Positions 1 through 9,261 of a stretch of 64,000 nt of DNA are shown here, one piece after another. The translations under genes were made by a program, and so were the position numbers. This stretch comes from Plasmodiophora brassicae (taxonomy: Eukaryota; Endomyxa; Phytomyxea; Plasmodiophorida; Plasmodiophoridae). The stretch is from positions 62,001-126,000 of the forward strand of contig JASFAU010000014.1 in assembly GCA_039704465.1 (NCBI GenBank), read 5' to 3'. Position 1 is the first letter of the stretch, and each line of letters begins with the position of its first letter. Below the pieces are notes generated by a model. That model made no database searches. It worked only from the letters and a program-made list of their open reading frames with translations, and was not told the origin of the DNA.

Positions 1-744
1 GGACGACCAGCGCGCCCAGCCCGAACCCACACCCTGTGCACCAGGCGATGAACCACCAACATCGGGAGGGCGCAGGAACGCGCCTACCTGACGCGGCGCT
101 GACCAGGCCACGACGCGTGGGGAACCATTGCATTAGGGGCGCCAGCGACGCCACGTACAGCATGGCCAGGCCCGTTCCAGCGAACAACCCGAACCCGGTG
201 ATGGAAACCCATGCCGACAGGGCGAACGCGCCGGTCGCCGCGAACACGTACCCGGCCAGGAGGAACCACCCGCCGCTGGTCACAACGGACGATGAATGAC
301 GGAGCGGTGGATTGTCAGATCAGGCAGCGGAGGCACCCACGTGATGACGACCTGCCTGGGGCCGTGCCGCTGCACCCATGGCCCCACGATCGTGGACGCG
401 ATCGTGAACGACGCCAGCGTGACGTGGAGCATCAGCGGGACGACGTTGTCGCACGTCAGCAATGCATTGCGACCGGGGTCAGCCCCGTCCACGACGGACG
501 CGCAGATCGACGGTTGGAAGGACGGCAACGCGAGCAGCGCGCCGACACAGAACTGGACGGCCAGCGACGACGGCACCAGGAACCAGGGCTTGAAGATCAG
601 CGCGGGGATGATCACGTCCCGCTGCCTGACTTGCTCGTCGGACAGGGGCGCCGCCTTCGGCACGTCGTAATGCCGCCTCAGGCGGTCGCAGGGGCCCGGG
701 CGACGACGCCTCGTTGGACCGTCGTCCTGGTACGACCTGTCCAT
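1..744 (-). CDS. MFS transporter, oxalate/formate antiporter-like (3' part missing)
   Basis: Membrane carrier of the major facilitator superfamily; substrate unknown, but the closest match in style is the OFA (oxalate/formate, monocarboxylate-like) branch. I read three exons: 744-341, 275-88 and 33-1, with introns of 65 bp and 54 bp having GT..AG ends and consistent phase; the gene runs off the window edge. Exon 1 gives a basic N-terminus, a first hydrophobic segment (FLVPSSLAVQFCVGALLA), an extracytoplasmic loop, then a second hydrophobic segment ending in the loop motif GPRQVVIT. Exon 2 gives two more helices and the family-typical stretch LMQWFPTRRGLVSAAS, continued across the second intron by GCGFGLGALV. 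WFP..RRGL followed by GFGLGA is a hallmark of OFA-type MFS proteins. It is divergent from the coiled-coil gene at 947, sharing about 200 bp of upstream DNA. Only about 4-5 of the expected 12 helices lie inside the window. Confidence 0.72.
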
Positions 745-946
745 GGGAGCAGCTGTGCAGACCTATTATGGGGGGCGCGTGCCCTAATCGTTAACGACGC
801 GGAACCCGGTACGACAGATGGCCGAGCGAGCACCGAGTCACGGGGGTCAGCGAGCGTTCAGTGACGAATCCGGCGCCGCGTTGGTTGCGATTCCAGTGAC
901 AGGGTGCCGGGCGCAGCACATCCCCTGGCATTGTGATCGCGGGACG

Positions 947-1594
947 ATGAACGTCGATGGCAACGGCGCCGCCAGCCTGCTGATGATGGTGCCGCTGGCG
1001 GGACCGGCGCTGAAGGTGGTTCCCGGCGGCGCCGGCCTGCTTCGCCTGGAGCGGTACGTGCTGCGAGCCGTCATCCGCTGGGCGCGACCCATCCCGCCCG
1101 GGGCGAGGCGCGCGCGCCCGACCGGCAAGGAGCGACTGCGACGTCTGGAGACGGCGGCGCGCGAGCTGGAGGTCGTGCTGGACGCCGGCAAAGGATCCCT
1201 GGCGAGGTTGTCCACCGAGGAGATCGTGTCGCACGTCAAGCAGCGCATCAGGCAGTTCGAGGCGCGCCTGTGCGACCTGAAACAGGAGCGGGCGGCCGTC
1301 GAGCAACAGGTCCGCGACCTGGAGCGAAACGAGACGGCGCTGAACCTGGCGTCCAGCCAGGTCGACATGATGCGGTCGGAGCTGAAGCGACGCGCGAACG
1401 TGCGGCAGAGGGCCGCCGAACTGGCTGCCCTGAACGCCCGCCATCGAATCGCGCTGGACCTGCTGCGCGACCTCGTCGACGAATGGCGACGCGTCCACGA
1501 GGAACGCGTGACGCTCTCGAAACGGGCCGAGACGGGCGAACAGGGCGGCACTGCCGCTGGCAGCACGAGCGTCAGCAGCGCTGGTTCCAAATGA
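947..1594 (+). CDS. Coiled-coil protein of unknown function
   Basis: An intact 215-residue frame that I do not recognise. I chose the ATG at 947; the same frame is open upstream to 818, so a longer N-terminus is possible. Residues about 8-35 are hydrophobic and glycine-rich and could be a signal anchor or mitochondrial presequence, followed by a basic stretch rich in Arg and Pro. From about residue 60 to 195 the sequence is a long charged amphipathic helix with heptad-like spacing of Leu, Ile and Val (for example RIRQFEARLCDLKQERAAVE), so a coiled coil is very likely. The tail is Ser/Thr/Gly-rich. Codon use is GC3-rich like neighbouring genes, and the coiled-coil register favours this frame over the overlapping reverse frames. 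No catalytic motif is visible. Confidence 0.5.
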   Translation: MNVDGNGAASLLMMVPLAGPALKVVPGGAGLLRLERYVLRAVIRWARPIPPGARRARPTGKERLRRLETAARELEVVLDAGKGSLARLSTEEIVSHVKQRIRQFEARLCDLKQERAAVEQQVRDLERNETALNLASSQVDMMRSELKRRANVRQRAAELAALNARHRIALDLLRDLVDEWRRVHEERVTLSKRAETGEQGGTAAGSTSVSSAGSK

Positions 1595-1618
1595 AGGTCC
1601 CGCCCCATGTGTGTATGG

Positions 1619-3028
1619 TTAGAGGCGCGGCTTAACGGGAGGCTTCTCGTACTCGGCCAGCCGAAGCACCATCTTCCCTGTGAGACACGCCGGTTGAGAC
1701 GGCAAGCGGCAGCATTGCGAGCGCAACCTTACCGGTATTGGCGCCGGAGAACAGGGCGTCCAGGGCGTCGATCCAGCGATCCAGGCCGGCCATCTCCTCC
1801 ACCGCGTACTTCAGCTTGCCGGCCACGATCCACGACGCCATTCGACGGCGCGCGACCTTGTACTCCTTGGCGTAGTCGAAGACGACGAACCCTGTTGGCA
1901 CAGGGATCAGGTAGGCACGCGGCTGGCAGCAACGCCACACAACACCGACCTTGCATGGACGCGCGCTGCGTCAGCACTATCAGGGGGCGGCCATTCGGTC
2001 AGAGCGACACGCGACGACGCGCACCGATTGTGGACCTACGGTTCATGTAGCGGGTCGGCCCTTGCCATTGGGCGGCGTTGTACTGCGAGATGGCGCCACA
2101 CAGGACGACACGAGCGCCGCGCTGCAGGCAGGACAGGCCGGCGTCGAGGATGTCGCCGCCGACGTTGTCGAAGAACACGTCGACGCCGTCCGGGCAGCAC
2201 CGGTGGATCTGTTTGGCGAGCGAGGCGCCCTGCTGCGCCTTGTAGTTGATGGCGGCGTCCCATCCGAACGCGTCGACGAGCTGCTTGCACTTGGCATCGG
2301 ACCCGGCGATGCCGACGACGCGACACTGCATGAGCTTGGCGATCTGCCCGACGACGCTGCCGGTGGCGCCGGCCGCCCCGCTGACCAGCACGGTATCACC
2401 GGGGACGGGCTTCCCGATCTGTAAAGCACCACGTATAAGGACGCGCTGGTTCGACACGGTGGACGTCGACGAACCTTCAGGAACCCGAAGAACGCCGTCA
2501 GGCCGGTCGTGCCGAGGACGCTCAGCCAGGCGTGGGGCGGGACAACGTCTCGTAGCACGGGATCGACTCGTTCCAGGTCGCGAACGTTGCAGACGCCGAT
2601 CTCCTGCAGGCCGAACGTGCCCAGGACCAGGTCGCCGGGGTGGAACCCGCTCGCGGTCGACCGCAGCACCTGGCCGATGCCGCTGGCGCGCATCACCTGT
2701 GCGACAATCGAGAGTCGGTACCGGCCAGGGCATCGCATGGGGAACCGGCGCAGACGTCGCCGATGGCCACAGGCGGCAGGTACGACTTGGCCGTGGACAT
2801 CCACCCGCGCATGGCCGGGTCGATCGACACGGCCAGGACGCGGACGATGACGAACGGGCCGGGCGGCGGCGCCGGCACGTCGACCTGGACACGTTCGGAC
2901 AGGTGCGCACCTCACAACGAACCAGCACTGCGGCTTACGTCCTCCAGGCGGAAGTGCTCCCATCGGGCGGCGCCCGTCGGCCGCGCCGTCAGCACGATCC
3001 GCCGGTTACGCAGCGGCAACGATGCCAT
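1619..3028 (-). CDS. NADP-dependent alkenal/prostaglandin reductase-like oxidoreductase (MDR superfamily)
   Basis: Medium-chain dehydrogenase/reductase of the PTGR1/LTB4DH type, which reduces activated C=C bonds with NADPH in the cytosol. Seven exons give a continuous 354-residue reading: 3028-2939, 2884-2756, 2696-2475, 2418-2040, 1976-1950, 1891-1733 and 1677-1619. The N-terminal catalytic half has VSIDPAMRGWM (the MDR signature DPxMRG). The Rossmann half has VLVSGAAGATGSVVGQIAK, a standard nucleotide-binding AAGAxGxxxGQ motif, followed by DGVDVFFDNVGG. The C-terminal half has LTQRASMQGFVVFDY, matching the family's RARxxGFVVxDY strand. Zinc ligands are absent, as expected for this zinc-independent branch. 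Exon 5 is only 27 nt; it is needed because it supplies the RASMQG part of that conserved segment in frame. Length fits the 330-350 usual for the family. Confidence 0.88.
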
Positions 3029-3152
3029 CACACGGGTCGTCGTCGTCGTTGTCGAGGGACGGCGGTGGCAACGCGCACCTGACCAAAACGTCCAACGTGT
3101 GGCGGCGCCGGCACACACACACGCGCAACAACGCCCGCACCCGCTGTATTGA

Positions 3153-3809
3153 TCACGCGCCCTGGAAGATGGCACGCCTGCACACGGGGCACCTGGCGTC
3201 GGCGTGCGTCTTCATCCACGGGTCGAGGCACGCCGCGTGGAACGTGTGGTCGCACGGCAGGTGCCGGACGGTGCTGGCGCCGTCGAACGTCGTGATGCAG
3301 ATCGGGCACTGGTGGTCGGGGCGCGTGCCGCTCAGGTCGGCAAACGTTGTCAGCGGCGGTGCGCGTTCCGCGATTCGACGCTCGGCGGACGCGTCGCGCG
3401 CGACGCCGATGGCGTTGTCCCTGTCGCGCGCCTCAGCGGAAACGCGACGGATGAACAGCTGGATCGCGAGCTCGACGCAGCGCCATACAGCAAAGATGAT
3501 TGCAATCGGCAGCCACGATGGAGTGGGAGCGCGACGAAACGCGTGCTGTACGGGCGCGTACGTTGCCAGGACCGCGATCGTCACGACCAGGTTGACGACC
3601 GCGAACGGCCGGATGACGGACAGGACGACGAGGGCGGGTATCACAGCGAGGGCGACGGCCGTTGGGGATACCTCGAAGCCCAGCATCTCAACGGTCATGT
3701 ACGCGATTTGGGCAGCGCTGATGACCATCATGACGCCGCGCAGGCAGATGGCATTGTCGAAAGCAAGGTTCGCAAAGTAGTCGTCGGTCTCCCGAACCAA
3801 TACAGGCAT
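3153..3809 (-). CDS. Multi-pass membrane RING-H2 E3 ubiquitin ligase
   Basis: Single-exon 218-residue protein starting at the ATG at 3809. Residues about 20-115 hold three to four hydrophobic segments (for example VALAVIPALVVLSVI and LVVTIAVLATYA), predicting a membrane anchor. Near the C-terminus is a complete RING-H2 finger: CPIC, then CDHTFHAAC, then CPVC; the order of ligands is C-C-C-H-H-C-C-C. The conserved Trp after the sixth ligand (LDPWMK) that contacts E2 enzymes is present. Such proteins ubiquitinate membrane or luminal-pathway clients at the ER, endosome or vacuole; the precise target cannot be inferred. The gene lies 124 bp upstream of the reductase on the same strand. No PA domain or signal peptide is seen, which separates it from the RNF13-type family. 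Confidence 0.85.
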   Translation of the reverse strand: MPVLVRETDDYFANLAFDNAICLRGVMMVISAAQIAYMTVEMLGFEVSPTAVALAVIPALVVLSVIRPFAVVNLVVTIAVLATYAPVQHAFRRAPTPSWLPIAIIFAVWRCVELAIQLFIRRVSAEARDRDNAIGVARDASAERRIAERAPPLTTFADLSGTRPDHQCPICITTFDGASTVRHLPCDHTFHAACLDPWMKTHADARCPVCRRAIFQGA

Positions 3810-3941
3810 GGGTGCGTCACTGGCACGCCAGCGCCAACAGCCGCGTTCCGCCGTTCACTGGTCGTACCGGCGGAAACCTAAATTTAGGCAGGCACGGAGC
3901 GCCGATCTCGGGGTGCACGTTCAGAGGGGAATGCGGGGGGA

Positions 3942-4139
3942 CTCGCGGGACTGTTCCAGACAATAGGAGCACCCGAATGTCTCCGTGTTAGGGACGCGTG
4001 CCTGGACTTCGGCTCGTTCGCCGTGGATTCGATCGAGGAAATCCAGCTGGACATTGAACGCGCCCTACAATATCGAAAGAATGTCGTGGGGGGCCTCGTA
4101 CCTGAAGGCATCCCACACTCCATCGTGATCAACCAATGA
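3942..4139 (+). pseudogene. Broken 3' copy of the secreted helical protein gene at 4473
   Basis: An open stretch ending at the TGA at 4137-4139 encodes a peptide clearly related to the last third of the protein encoded at 4473-5186. Matching blocks are PECLRVRDACLDF here against PEVVRIRSACAKC there, and EEIQLDIERALQYRK here against LEINLDIEVALQDQQ there, followed in both by V-P-x-G-I-P. No signal peptide, start region or first two thirds are found upstream, so this looks like a remnant of a tandem duplication in which the left copy lost its 5' end. Nothing else recognisable lies between 3810 and 4472, a stretch that is less GC-rich than the neighbouring genes. Confidence 0.6.
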
Positions 4140-4472
4140 AACACGAGGTGGCATTAGTGCGCGATTTGACGTGCAATCCGAAATAAACATTGTCGGACGA
4201 TCTTGCGCGTACACCAATTGACAGGAATACATACAACTTGACATTACGCGCAGTCCTCGGGGGCGTTGGACGAGCCAGCTGTATGACGACGTATTTAGGG
4301 CACAGGAACAATACGTACTGCTCCTGGATATGTCCTTATAATGACATGACGGGTACCTACCGTGAATATTTACTCGCCAATGTGCGCCAAACCAAATTTG
4401 GCCAGCCAGGAATAGCGCGATCCGACCGAGGAGACCCGAAGTGAAGCTGCTGGCTCGTCAAACTCGAGCGCT

Positions 4473-5186
4473 ATGCTGGGGAAGGCCGTTGCTCTGCTTG
4501 TCGTCGTCGTTGTTGCTGTTGCTCCAAGCGTGGTACATGGTGGGCCAGCAGCGTTCCTGCGTCCCCGAAGGACGTCACCGGACTCGCTGCGCAGGCACGT
4601 GCTGAGGAAGGCACTGGCGCAGGCCGTGTTAGACAAGCACGGCGACGTCGTCAGGCCGCTTCAAAACGATTACAAAGAAAATATGTCGAACGTCACGAAG
4701 CTGATGGACGAACGCATCAAGATCGAGATGTCCATGCAGTTAGTCCACAAGGCGCTCCGTGCGGCATTGTATTTGGAGGAAGCCCTCGTGCTGAACGTGA
4801 CGTCTCTTGGTACGGCGTTGAAGATGGAGGTGCGCGGGCATCCCCATTATGAAATCTCATCTCTCCTGGACACGCTGAGGAAGACGGCGCCCGAACACGT
4901 TCACGCAATCGCATTGCCCTGTCTGCGCAACGAGTTCTGGCTTCGTCGGGCGCAGTATGGTGTCGGACACGACGACCTGCCCGAGGTTGTCCGCATCAGG
5001 TCCGCGTGCGCCAAGTGCGACGCGCTCGCCACGAAGGCGTTGCTGGAGATCAATTTGGACATTGAAGTCGCTCTACAAGATCAACAGAAGATTGTGGACG
5101 ACGTGCCAGCAGGTATCCCGCCGTCTGTTGTGTTCCACACGCCCACTTTTTCAGAGCTCGCAAATTCACTACACATGATCGATTAA
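4473..5186 (+). CDS. Secreted helical protein, lineage-specific
   Basis: A 237-residue single-exon protein with an obvious signal peptide: short N-region MLGK, then a Val/Ala hydrophobic core, then a likely cleavage around VVHGGPA near residue 25. The mature protein is predicted mostly helical, with two N-glycosylation sequons (NMSN and LNVTS) and Cys residues in a C-terminal block with CAKC. I do not recognise a known family. A partial second copy sits just upstream at 3942-4139, which shows the gene belongs to a locally duplicating family and supports that it is coding. A role outside the cell or in the secretory pathway is inferred only from the signal peptide. Confidence 0.6.
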   Translation: MLGKAVALLVVVVVAVAPSVVHGGPAAFLRPRRTSPDSLRRHVLRKALAQAVLDKHGDVVRPLQNDYKENMSNVTKLMDERIKIEMSMQLVHKALRAALYLEEALVLNVTSLGTALKMEVRGHPHYEISSLLDTLRKTAPEHVHAIALPCLRNEFWLRRAQYGVGHDDLPEVVRIRSACAKCDALATKALLEINLDIEVALQDQQKIVDDVPAGIPPSVVFHTPTFSELANSLHMID

Positions 5187-5502
5187 TGTGAAGCTCGCAG
5201 TGGTTAGTGGTCGGCTGGGTCTTTCCGGGGACAGGAGACCAGCAAGGTGAAAATGGCTGAAGATGCATGCTTCTGACTACGGTGGTCAAACAGAAGGTGT
5301 TGCATGGCAACGTGGTTGCCGCGATGTACTACCAAGGTAGTAGATCGTCACAGTAGATCGTCACACTGTACCCGAAGAATAAAGACAGTCTCTTATTGTT
5401 TGCTCAGTCGTCGCGAGCTGTTTTCGACGTCCCTGAGAGCGTCGAGCTCGTGGCGGCACGCCGAAAGTACAGAAACGTTTCTAGCGACAACATTGGCGCT
5501 AC

Positions 5503-5756
5503 CGAGACTCTCCCATGTCAAGGGGACGGTTGGTCGAGTATGGCATTGGCCAGTCGAGCGATGATGAGATCGCGCAGTTGGGAGGTAGGCCTCTCTTCAT
5601 GCCGATTGTTGCCCCGACTTCGAAGTTCTTCGACTTCAAGGTCGGAGCAACAATCGGCATGAAGAGAGGCCTACCTCCCAACTGCGCGATCTCATCATCG
5701 CTCGACTGGCCGATGCCATACTCGACCAACCGTCCCCTTGACTTGGGAGAGTCTCG
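5503..5756. repeat. 254-bp near-perfect inverted repeat (hairpin)
   Basis: The left arm 5503-5625 and right arm 5634-5756 are reverse complements with only a few mismatches; the loop is 8 bp (5626-5633). The outer ends read CGAGACTC and GAGTCTCG and the pairing sum is constant (positions add to 11259) to the loop, so there are no indels between arms. A transcript across it would fold into a very long double-stranded hairpin. Both strands are open across much of it, simply because the arms mirror each other. It could be a foldback transposon, a duplicated MITE or a small-RNA precursor. Confidence 0.9.
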
Positions 5757-6512
5757 TCGAAAGTACACGCGATCAGGATCAACCGTACGTGAGACACGTT
5801 GCGTAGTGTGCCTTGCGAAAGACGCGGACGGTTGCCGAACAGTTTACTGCCCGTACGCCGTGAATTGCATGAGCAGCGACACTTGTTAGTTCTCCAGTGA
5901 GGTGCAATGATGGTCGGAATGAGGTCCGCGGATGGGATTTCCGAGTAACTGGCGTCCAACCAATATTGTCGAGAAGGCACGCTGATCTGGGACGACGTGC
6001 GTGACGGTAGGGAGTCCTTAACAATTGAGTGAAGGTCGTCCTGCGGATGATCCGCGTTTCAATGCTGGCTCGGTAGGCGGACGAGCCTCGACCAGACAAG
6101 GAGCTCTGCGACTTTGTCTCAGGATTTGGGCTGGTGCAACCGCGGGAAGGGCCGGATCGAGATGGGCGGCGCAGACTGCGCCGCGAGCCCCGCGGGAGCC
6201 CAGCCCACTTGCTGGGGGACAGCTGGGCGAACATGCTTCGGTTCGGGTCAGGAACGGGGGTCCTCACAGGACTGGCGCAGGTAGGCATCGCGCGCGACAG
6301 TGCGGTCCTCAGCGTCTGACACCGTTGTCGGGTGCGGGTCTCAGGCGCCGTTGCAGTCGGTTCGTCGGTGCAGGGCGTTTGCGAATAGAACGTCAGACGG
6401 CGTCCCCAATGCTGTATGTACCCACTCGCCTGCTGTATCACTCACAACGGTATTCTTAATCCTTGCCTGTGATCAGGGACATTCGCCGAGCATTGCCCTA
6501 TCGAACCCGTCC
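5757..6512. other. Intergenic stretch without a recognised gene
   Basis: Several frames are open but none shows a domain, a signal peptide or a splice pattern that joins into a plausible protein. The right part presumably holds the promoter of the gene at 6513. Confidence 0.5.
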
Positions 6513-7472
6513 ATGGTCCCCGTGGCGCTGGACGTCCTGCTAGCCGCGTTGACCGACACTCCGATCCGGGTCGACGACGTCCATTGTGGATATCATCTGC
6601 CCGACCTGGTCGCCAGGTTCGGATTGTACACGCTGCCCAACGACGACGATCCGACTACTTTCAAGGTCGCTCTGCCGCCCATCGTACAGGGCGATCTGCA
6701 ACGGGCCCTGCCCTGCCTGTTCACCGAAGCGCTCCCGGCTTTACTGGCCCCGAACCTGTCGTCCATTTTCTCGTTCGAGTTCGGACGGTATCTCGAACGC
6801 GTCTTTTCACTGGCGCTGCTGGCGCATGGCGGCCTGCGCGCGACGCTCGGCCACGTCTTCCCGCCGCTGTCCCACGTCGCCGACCTGTCCTCTGCGTCGT
6901 TGCTGGACCTCATTGAGCGTCCCGCCCCAGGGTTCTCTCGCGACGCCACGGCGGTTGCTCCCCCGTTTGTCGACCTGGTCAAATCGCCCGCCAAGGTCAT
7001 CTGGTCGAAGCCGCTCCTGCCGTGCTCCAGATCGTGGAAGAACGTCCTGGAGAAGCACCGGCGCCTGGAACGGTCCACCGTCTTGCTACCGGCGTCGTTA
7101 TCGTTTTCGCCGGACGTGATCCTGTTCATGCCACTCGACGAGGTGATCGTCGGCCTCACCATCACGCACGACGACCCCGATGCGGTCCAGGAGGTGGACC
7201 TGGCGGCCGCCATCCGCAAGTTCAACGTCATGGCGGAAACGGCGGACGACATGGGGCTGCGACATGTGTTCGCCTTCGCATCGCTGCGCGGGTTGCCGTC
7301 GTGGCTGGGCCAGCTCTCCGGGCGTCCAATGACGCCCGAGGAACGCCGGCAACTCGGTCTGCACGCGAGCGCCACGGGCGTCGTCCTCGCCGACGCCGAC
7401 CTGGACGCGCTCCTGTTCAGCGCCGACGTTCGTCGCAAAGCGATTGCGTTCGCCCACAAATTCATTCGGTGA
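6513..7472 (+). CDS. Lineage-specific protein, family A member 1 (possible degenerate PD-(D/E)XK fold)
   Basis: A 319-residue protein, ATG at 6513 (frame open upstream to 6300). It is a paralogue of the protein on the reverse strand at 35411-36388. Shared blocks are LDVLLAAL at the N-terminus against LDVLLAVL; LLERVLSFALVAH there against YLERVFSLALLAH here; and near residue 205 SPDVILFMPLDEVIVGLTI here against SPDIVVNLPDNGVVVGIAV there; then IRKFNVM against VRKFNPM. The pattern S-P-D followed by a hydrophobic strand, P, and VVGIxV resembles the core of Crinkler-associated and other PD-(D/E)XK nuclease domains, but the catalytic Lys expected at the end (Q-V-K) is Thr or Ser, so any nuclease relationship would be to an inactive form. 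That link is inference. Function unknown. Confidence 0.62.
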   Translation: MVPVALDVLLAALTDTPIRVDDVHCGYHLPDLVARFGLYTLPNDDDPTTFKVALPPIVQGDLQRALPCLFTEALPALLAPNLSSIFSFEFGRYLERVFSLALLAHGGLRATLGHVFPPLSHVADLSSASLLDLIERPAPGFSRDATAVAPPFVDLVKSPAKVIWSKPLLPCSRSWKNVLEKHRRLERSTVLLPASLSFSPDVILFMPLDEVIVGLTITHDDPDAVQEVDLAAAIRKFNVMAETADDMGLRHVFAFASLRGLPSWLGQLSGRPMTPEERRQLGLHASATGVVLADADLDALLFSADVRRKAIAFAHKFIR

Positions 7473-7722
7473 AAACCCACCAGTTAACACGGGCAGTCGG
7501 ACGCGTTTGCATCATCGCAGCGTGCCCGGTGCGACAACGTGTTCTGGATCGTCTGGTCAACGCCCCTTCGAGACTCCGCGTTTATTGCCGCCCGGGTGGG
7601 CACAGGGCCTCGTGACGGCCGCTCGCCCATCATAAAAATACTGCGGCGCAGCGCACGGTGCGCGCCGCAGTCAACGAGGGCGCCTCTCTCTTTCGCTGCC
7701 GCCGCCGTCGCCGCGCGCCCCC

Positions 7723-9114
7723 ATGATGTTGGCTCCCGTCGTGGTGTTGGCCGCTGCGATCGCCGCCATCGTCATCGCCGTCGTGCATGTCCTGTCCGCG
7801 CGGCAGGGGTTCCTGCGTCAGTGCCTGCTGCGGGTCTGCTGCTGGCTCCGCGGGGTGGGTAGTGCCGTGTGCGCCCGCCGACGAACGATCGCTGACTGGC
7901 AGAGCTGCAAACAGGCCCACTGCGTGTTCGTTACCGACGCGGACACGGCGCGGCGCGTGCTGCGCGCCTCCGACACGAAGGGCCCGATCATCGAGCGGTT
8001 GCTGGCGGGGCCGGCCTGGGCGCCCGTCCTGTCGCTGGAGTCGGTCGACGGCGCCGTCTGGCAACGCATGCGCGCCAATTTCGCGCGCTTCCACGCGCGC
8101 CTGCCGCCCGCGACGTCGCTGGCCCGGATGCTCGCCGACAAGGCGCGCGCGCGCCTCGCCTCGGGCGCTCTGCTGGACAGCCACGCCCTGGCAGGCATCG
8201 TACGAGTCGTTGTTCGCCTGCGCGCGCTCCCGAATTGCACATGACGACGAGCGCCCCCTGGTAGGTGGTGCGATCCTTCTTCGAGTGGATGTTCGACGAG
8301 CCGTTCCTGGACGAATGGGAGTTCGTCGTCGACGCGACGTGGCACTGGCGCAGAAGCATCGCACAGAAAGGCGCCGCCGACCCCGCCCTGAAGCAGCGCG
8401 TCGTCGACTGGATCATCGTACGTGATGACGGCGGCCGCGTGCATGTATTCGTCCCGCCCGCCGTTATGTGTGACGGCTGGTGCGCCCAGGGCGTGCTGCG
8501 GCGGTCCCGCTTCCAGAGCGTGTTCGGCGAGGGGTGGTCGTCGCCGGAGTGCTATTCCGTCGTCCTGCAACCGTTCCTGATCAGCCCGGCGATCAACTAC
8601 GTCGACGTCGTCGTCGCCGTCACGTCGCTGCCTGGTCATGAGCGGCGCCCTGTTGGGGACCTCGTTGCGGAAGCCCTCCGGCAGCAGCACCCGTTCCCGA
8701 TCCTGGAGCGGTACGTCGAGCAGCCGGTCGGCGACATCCCCGCGAATTCCGTCGTCTTCATCCCGTTCGATACGGCGCTGGCGAAATGCGACCCCCGGCA
8801 CGCCGACCAGCTCGTGTTCGGGGCCGGCCGGCGGGCGTGCCCGGGGATGGCTCTGGCCCGATCGACGCTGCAGGCGCTGCTGGAAGCGACGATCGGACAC
8901 GAACGGTTGCAGCCGTGCGTCGGGTGAGGGGGGCTCCCCGTCATGGTGGTGTTGTTGCTCCGCCTGACCGTGCGACGTTTGCACCAGGTACCGATGGTCG
9001 GGCCGGCGGAACGACGGGAAAGAGACGCTCCCCGAAACGGTGTTCCAGATCACGAGCTTCGCACGCGCCCTTGCCGGCTTGCTGATCCCGGGACTGGGTT
9101 GCACAGTCTCATAA
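7723..9114 (+). CDS. Cytochrome P450, membrane-anchored
   Basis: Haem-thiolate monooxygenase. Exon 1 (7723-8199) starts with an Ala/Val/Ile membrane anchor (residues 3-24). Exon 2 (8265-8923) contains the K-helix E-A-L-R within LVAEALRQQHPFPILER and the haem-binding loop FGAGRRACPGMALAR with the invariant Cys. Exon 3 (8988-9114) supplies the C-terminal strand starting YRWSGRRNDG and a hydrophobic tail. A further 72-bp stretch at about 8419-8490 begins GTACGT and ends CAG and is divisible by three, so it may be a retained or real intron; removing it improves the read. The total is about 395-420 residues, shorter than the usual 480-520, and I could not find an I-helix A-G-x-D/E-T-T motif, so either an exon is missed or the enzyme is divergent. 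Substrate unknown. Confidence 0.8.
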
Positions 9115-9261
9115 ACGGAACACGGGTCTGCTGTATGCCTGGTTGGTGCCCACTCGGGCGCGTGGTCGCGTTCGGTGTGAGGTGCTCGCGCAGGTCGACG
9201 AACGCCAGGTCGTCCAGCAGCGCGATCTGTGCCTCGCCGGTGGCGTGCTACGCCCGCGACG

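Noticed and set aside
5779..6441. 220-codon reverse ORF after the hairpin
   Set aside because: Arg/Ser/Thr-rich with no domain, no conservation with anything in the window and overlapping alternative frames.
7818..9104. 428-codon reverse ORF opposite the P450
   Set aside because: Codons mirror the P450 exons and no domain appears; GC-rich third positions keep the opposite strand open.
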